Shown here piece by piece: positions 6,721 to 8,032 of a stretch of 8,032 bases of DNA. The notes under the pieces were generated by a model, which was given only the letters and a program-made list of their open reading frames with translations, made no database searches and was not told where the DNA came from. The stretch's first letter is position 1. Every line of letters starts with the position of its first letter. Where the stretch lies: the NCBI GenBank assembly GCA_020442235.1, contig JAGRKQ010000077.1:1-8032 (forward strand), given 5' to 3'. The stretch is from Hyphomicrobiaceae bacterium. GTDB taxonomy: Bacteria > Pseudomonadota > Alphaproteobacteria > Rhizobiales > MH13. The position numbers and the translations under genes were made by a program.

Positions 6721-6938
6721 GCAGGCTGCCTTGTCTGCGGGCGATGACACTGCTCTCAAAACAGGCGGTGGATCGCGAAAAAGGCAGTGAAAAGAGGGGT
6801 TTGTCACCTTTTCGCAACATCTTGTTGCAATGTTGTTCGCCGTCTCATCAAGCCTCTTGCTGCGCTGCGAAATTGCAGGATCACTGAGGTCCGGCGGTAG
6901 CGGGCACATGGGGCGCCCGCCCGTGGGGACATGATGAG
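6710..6938 (+). other. Leader region of the TorF-like gene with competing inverted repeats
   Basis: These 229 bases hold no gene I can support. Two mutually exclusive hairpins can form: GCAACA-TCT-TGTTGC (6814-6828) or CAACAT-N9-ATGTTG (6815-6835). Nearer the gene, GCGGGC-N9-GCCCGC (6900-6920) lies just ahead of the ribosome binding site (GGGGA, 6925-6929, nine bases before the ATG). A TTGTCA at 6801-6806 could be a -35 element, but no good -10 follows at 16-18 bases. The region probably carries the promoter and 5' untranslated region. Confidence 0.45.
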
Positions 6939-7688
6939 ATGAAGACGACCCTTTTCGCACTGGCCGCCCTCGGGCTGGCGGCCACCTCGATGCCGGCCCT
7001 TGCCGCGGACCTGACCGCTGAGGAAACCGCCGTCGAGCCTTCGATGTTCGACGTTGCCTTCGGCGTGACGCTGACTTCGGACTATGTGTGGCGCGGTATC
7101 AGCCAGACCGATTCCGGCCCGGCCGTGCAGGCCTATCTGGAAGCCACCTACGGCATCTTCTATGTCGGCGCCTGGGCCTCGAACATCGACTACGGCGCAG
7201 GCACGCCGGACATCGAGGTCGATCTCTATGCCGGCATCCGTCCGGAATTTGCCGGCATCTCCTTCGATCTCGGCGCGATCTACTACGTCTATCCGAGCTA
7301 CACCGGCACCTGGAACTTCTATGAACTGCTCGCCTCGGCTTCCTATAGCCCGATCGAATGGCTGAGCCTGTCGATTACCGGCAACTACGTGCCCGATCAG
7401 GACAATGTCCTTGAAAACGGCCATGTCGCTGTCGGCGCGGAAGTGACGCTGCCCTATGATTTCACCCTGTCCGGCTCGGTCGGCATCGTGGAAGACTTCG
7501 GTTCCGGCTATGGCGACTGGACCTACTGGAACATCGGCCTCGGCTACGCGGTCAACGACTATGTGTCGCTCGACCTGCGCTACTGGGACACCGACATCGG
7601 CCGGGTTTCCTGCGGCGGTTCGGAATGCGCCCCGCGCGTCGTCGGTTCGATCACCGTCGAGACCAGCTGGAGCGCGCTGCCGCACTGA
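6939..7688 (+). CDS. TorF/Gcw_chp family putative outer-membrane porin
   Basis: This 249-residue protein has a Sec signal peptide (residues 1-22, Lys2 then a Leu/Ala core, ALA cleavage motif before Ala23). The mature part is built of amphipathic beta strands rich in Tyr, Trp, Gly and Asp. The segment at about 38-70 with FGVTLTSDYVWRGISQTDSGPAVQ and the following FYVGAWASNIDYG are the recognisable start of the TIGR02001/Gcw_chp family, annotated as TorF family putative porin. Two cysteines near the end (225 and 230) could form a disulfide in an extracellular or periplasmic loop. The protein ends in SALPH rather than in the aromatic residue usual for outer-membrane barrels, so the last strand may end around Trp244. 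Start ATG 6939 is chosen because the signal peptide begins there. It appears to be its own transcription unit: a 229-base leader precedes it and an intrinsic terminator follows. Transport specificity cannot be inferred. Confidence 0.93.
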   Translation: MKTTLFALAALGLAATSMPALAADLTAEETAVEPSMFDVAFGVTLTSDYVWRGISQTDSGPAVQAYLEATYGIFYVGAWASNIDYGAGTPDIEVDLYAGIRPEFAGISFDLGAIYYVYPSYTGTWNFYELLASASYSPIEWLSLSITGNYVPDQDNVLENGHVAVGAEVTLPYDFTLSGSVGIVEDFGSGYGDWTYWNIGLGYAVNDYVSLDLRYWDTDIGRVSCGGSECAPRVVGSITVETSWSALPH

Positions 7689-7712
7689 TCGCGGCTGCAA
7701 CACCGAAAAGCG

Positions 7713-7740
7713 AGGGCGGCTTTCGGCCGCCCTTTTTGTT
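7713..7740 (+). terminator. Intrinsic terminator of the TorF-like gene
   Basis: GGGCGGC-TTTCG-GCCGCCC (stem 7714-7720 with 7726-7732, 5-base loop) is extended by an A-T pair and followed by TTTTTGTT (7733-7740). It sits 24 bases after the stop codon and has the full canonical form. On the opposite strand the same stem is followed by TCGCTTTTC, so it may also end the convergent oxidoreductase transcript, less efficiently. The oxidoreductase stop codon (7741-7739) overlaps the end of the T-tract. Confidence 0.93.
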
Positions 7741-8032
7741 ACAGCCGGTCGCGCAGGGCGAACCAGGTCATGGCGAGCGTCAGGATTGGTGCGCGCAGGA
7801 GACGCCCGCCGGGGAAGGGCGGGCAGGCGAACCCGCTCATGATCCGGTAGGGGGCGGCAAGCGCGTGCTCCCGGCCGGCGAGAAGGGCCTCGGCGACCAC
7901 CCGGCCGGCGAAGGGCGCCAGCGCCACGCCCTGGCCGGAAAAGCCGCCAATGGCGAAGATGTTCCTCTCCACCTCGCGGATGAAGGGCAGGCGGTTCTGC
8001 GTGACGGCAAGCGTGCCGCCCCAGGCATGGGT
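7739..8032 (-). CDS. FAD-dependent amine/amino-acid oxidoreductase, C-terminal end (5' part outside window)
   Basis: The minus-strand frame is open from the window edge (8032) to TAA at 7741-7739 and gives the last 97 residues. It carries the C-terminal hallmarks of DAO-type FAD oxidoreductases: a THAWGGTLAVTQNRLPFI segment at the edge, then a FAIGGFSGQGVALAPFAG motif that closes over the FAD, and a tail with FPGG, LRAP and AMTWFALRDRL. This tail resembles PuuB/OrdL-like gamma-glutamylputrescine oxidoreductases and related DadA-like enzymes, which oxidise amines or amino acids and pass electrons to FAD. The N-terminal Rossmann motif and the substrate-site residues are off-window, so the exact substrate is open. 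A GTG at 7972-7970 is an internal valine (GAGGTGGAG context), not a start. It converges on the TorF-like gene and shares its terminator region. Confidence 0.88.
   Translation of the reverse strand, partial: THAWGGTLAVTQNRLPFIREVERNIFAIGGFSGQGVALAPFAGRVVAEALLAGREHALAAPYRIMSGFACPPFPGGRLLRAPILTLAMTWFALRDRL

Noticed and set aside
1..8032. tRNA, rRNA, CRISPR array, transposase, integrase, toxin-antitoxin or phage-defence genes
   Set aside because: Looked for on both strands and found no supporting sequence; all long frames are explained by the annotated genes or are shadows.

Overview
The window is GC-rich, densely coding chromosomal-type DNA. I infer an alphaproteobacterium, probably Hyphomicrobiales/Rhizobiales or a near relative. 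The grounds are heavy G/C use at third codon positions, spaced GGAG-type ribosome binding sites, a small exported protein of a type I associate with alphaproteobacteria, and a TorF-like putative porin. No rRNA, tRNA, insertion sequence, integrase or CRISPR array is visible.

Left part (1-3215): two large genes of unknown function converge. The first (1-1377, +) is open from base 1, so only its C-terminal 458 residues are here; it is acidic, Asn/Gly/Ser-rich and has no cysteine. The second (1458-3215, -) encodes 585 residues, with a Pro/Ser/Thr/Glu linker and an Asp run ahead of a globular part. The 80-base gap between the stops begins with a perfect 18-base palindrome that contains the first gene's stop codon.

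Middle (3216-5885): a 281-base, partly A-rich intergenic region separates the second unknown gene from a rightward gene for a 129-residue secreted protein (3497-3886). A membrane O-acyltransferase of the OafA/YrhL type with a C-terminal periplasmic SGNH domain follows (3999-5885). Together they suggest an envelope-related segment. The acyltransferase probably acetylates a surface glycan whose identity cannot be read from this window.

Right part (5886-8032): an NAD-type short-chain dehydrogenase (5954-6709), then a 229-base leader region and a TorF/Gcw_chp family outer-membrane protein (6939-7688) ending at a clear intrinsic terminator. The C-terminal end of a DadA/PuuB-like FAD-dependent amine or amino-acid oxidoreductase runs in from the right edge on the minus strand.

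The genes look like separate short transcription units rather than one operon. I found no convincing new multi-gene system. The least explained parts are the two convergent orphan genes and the small secreted protein divergent from one of them.
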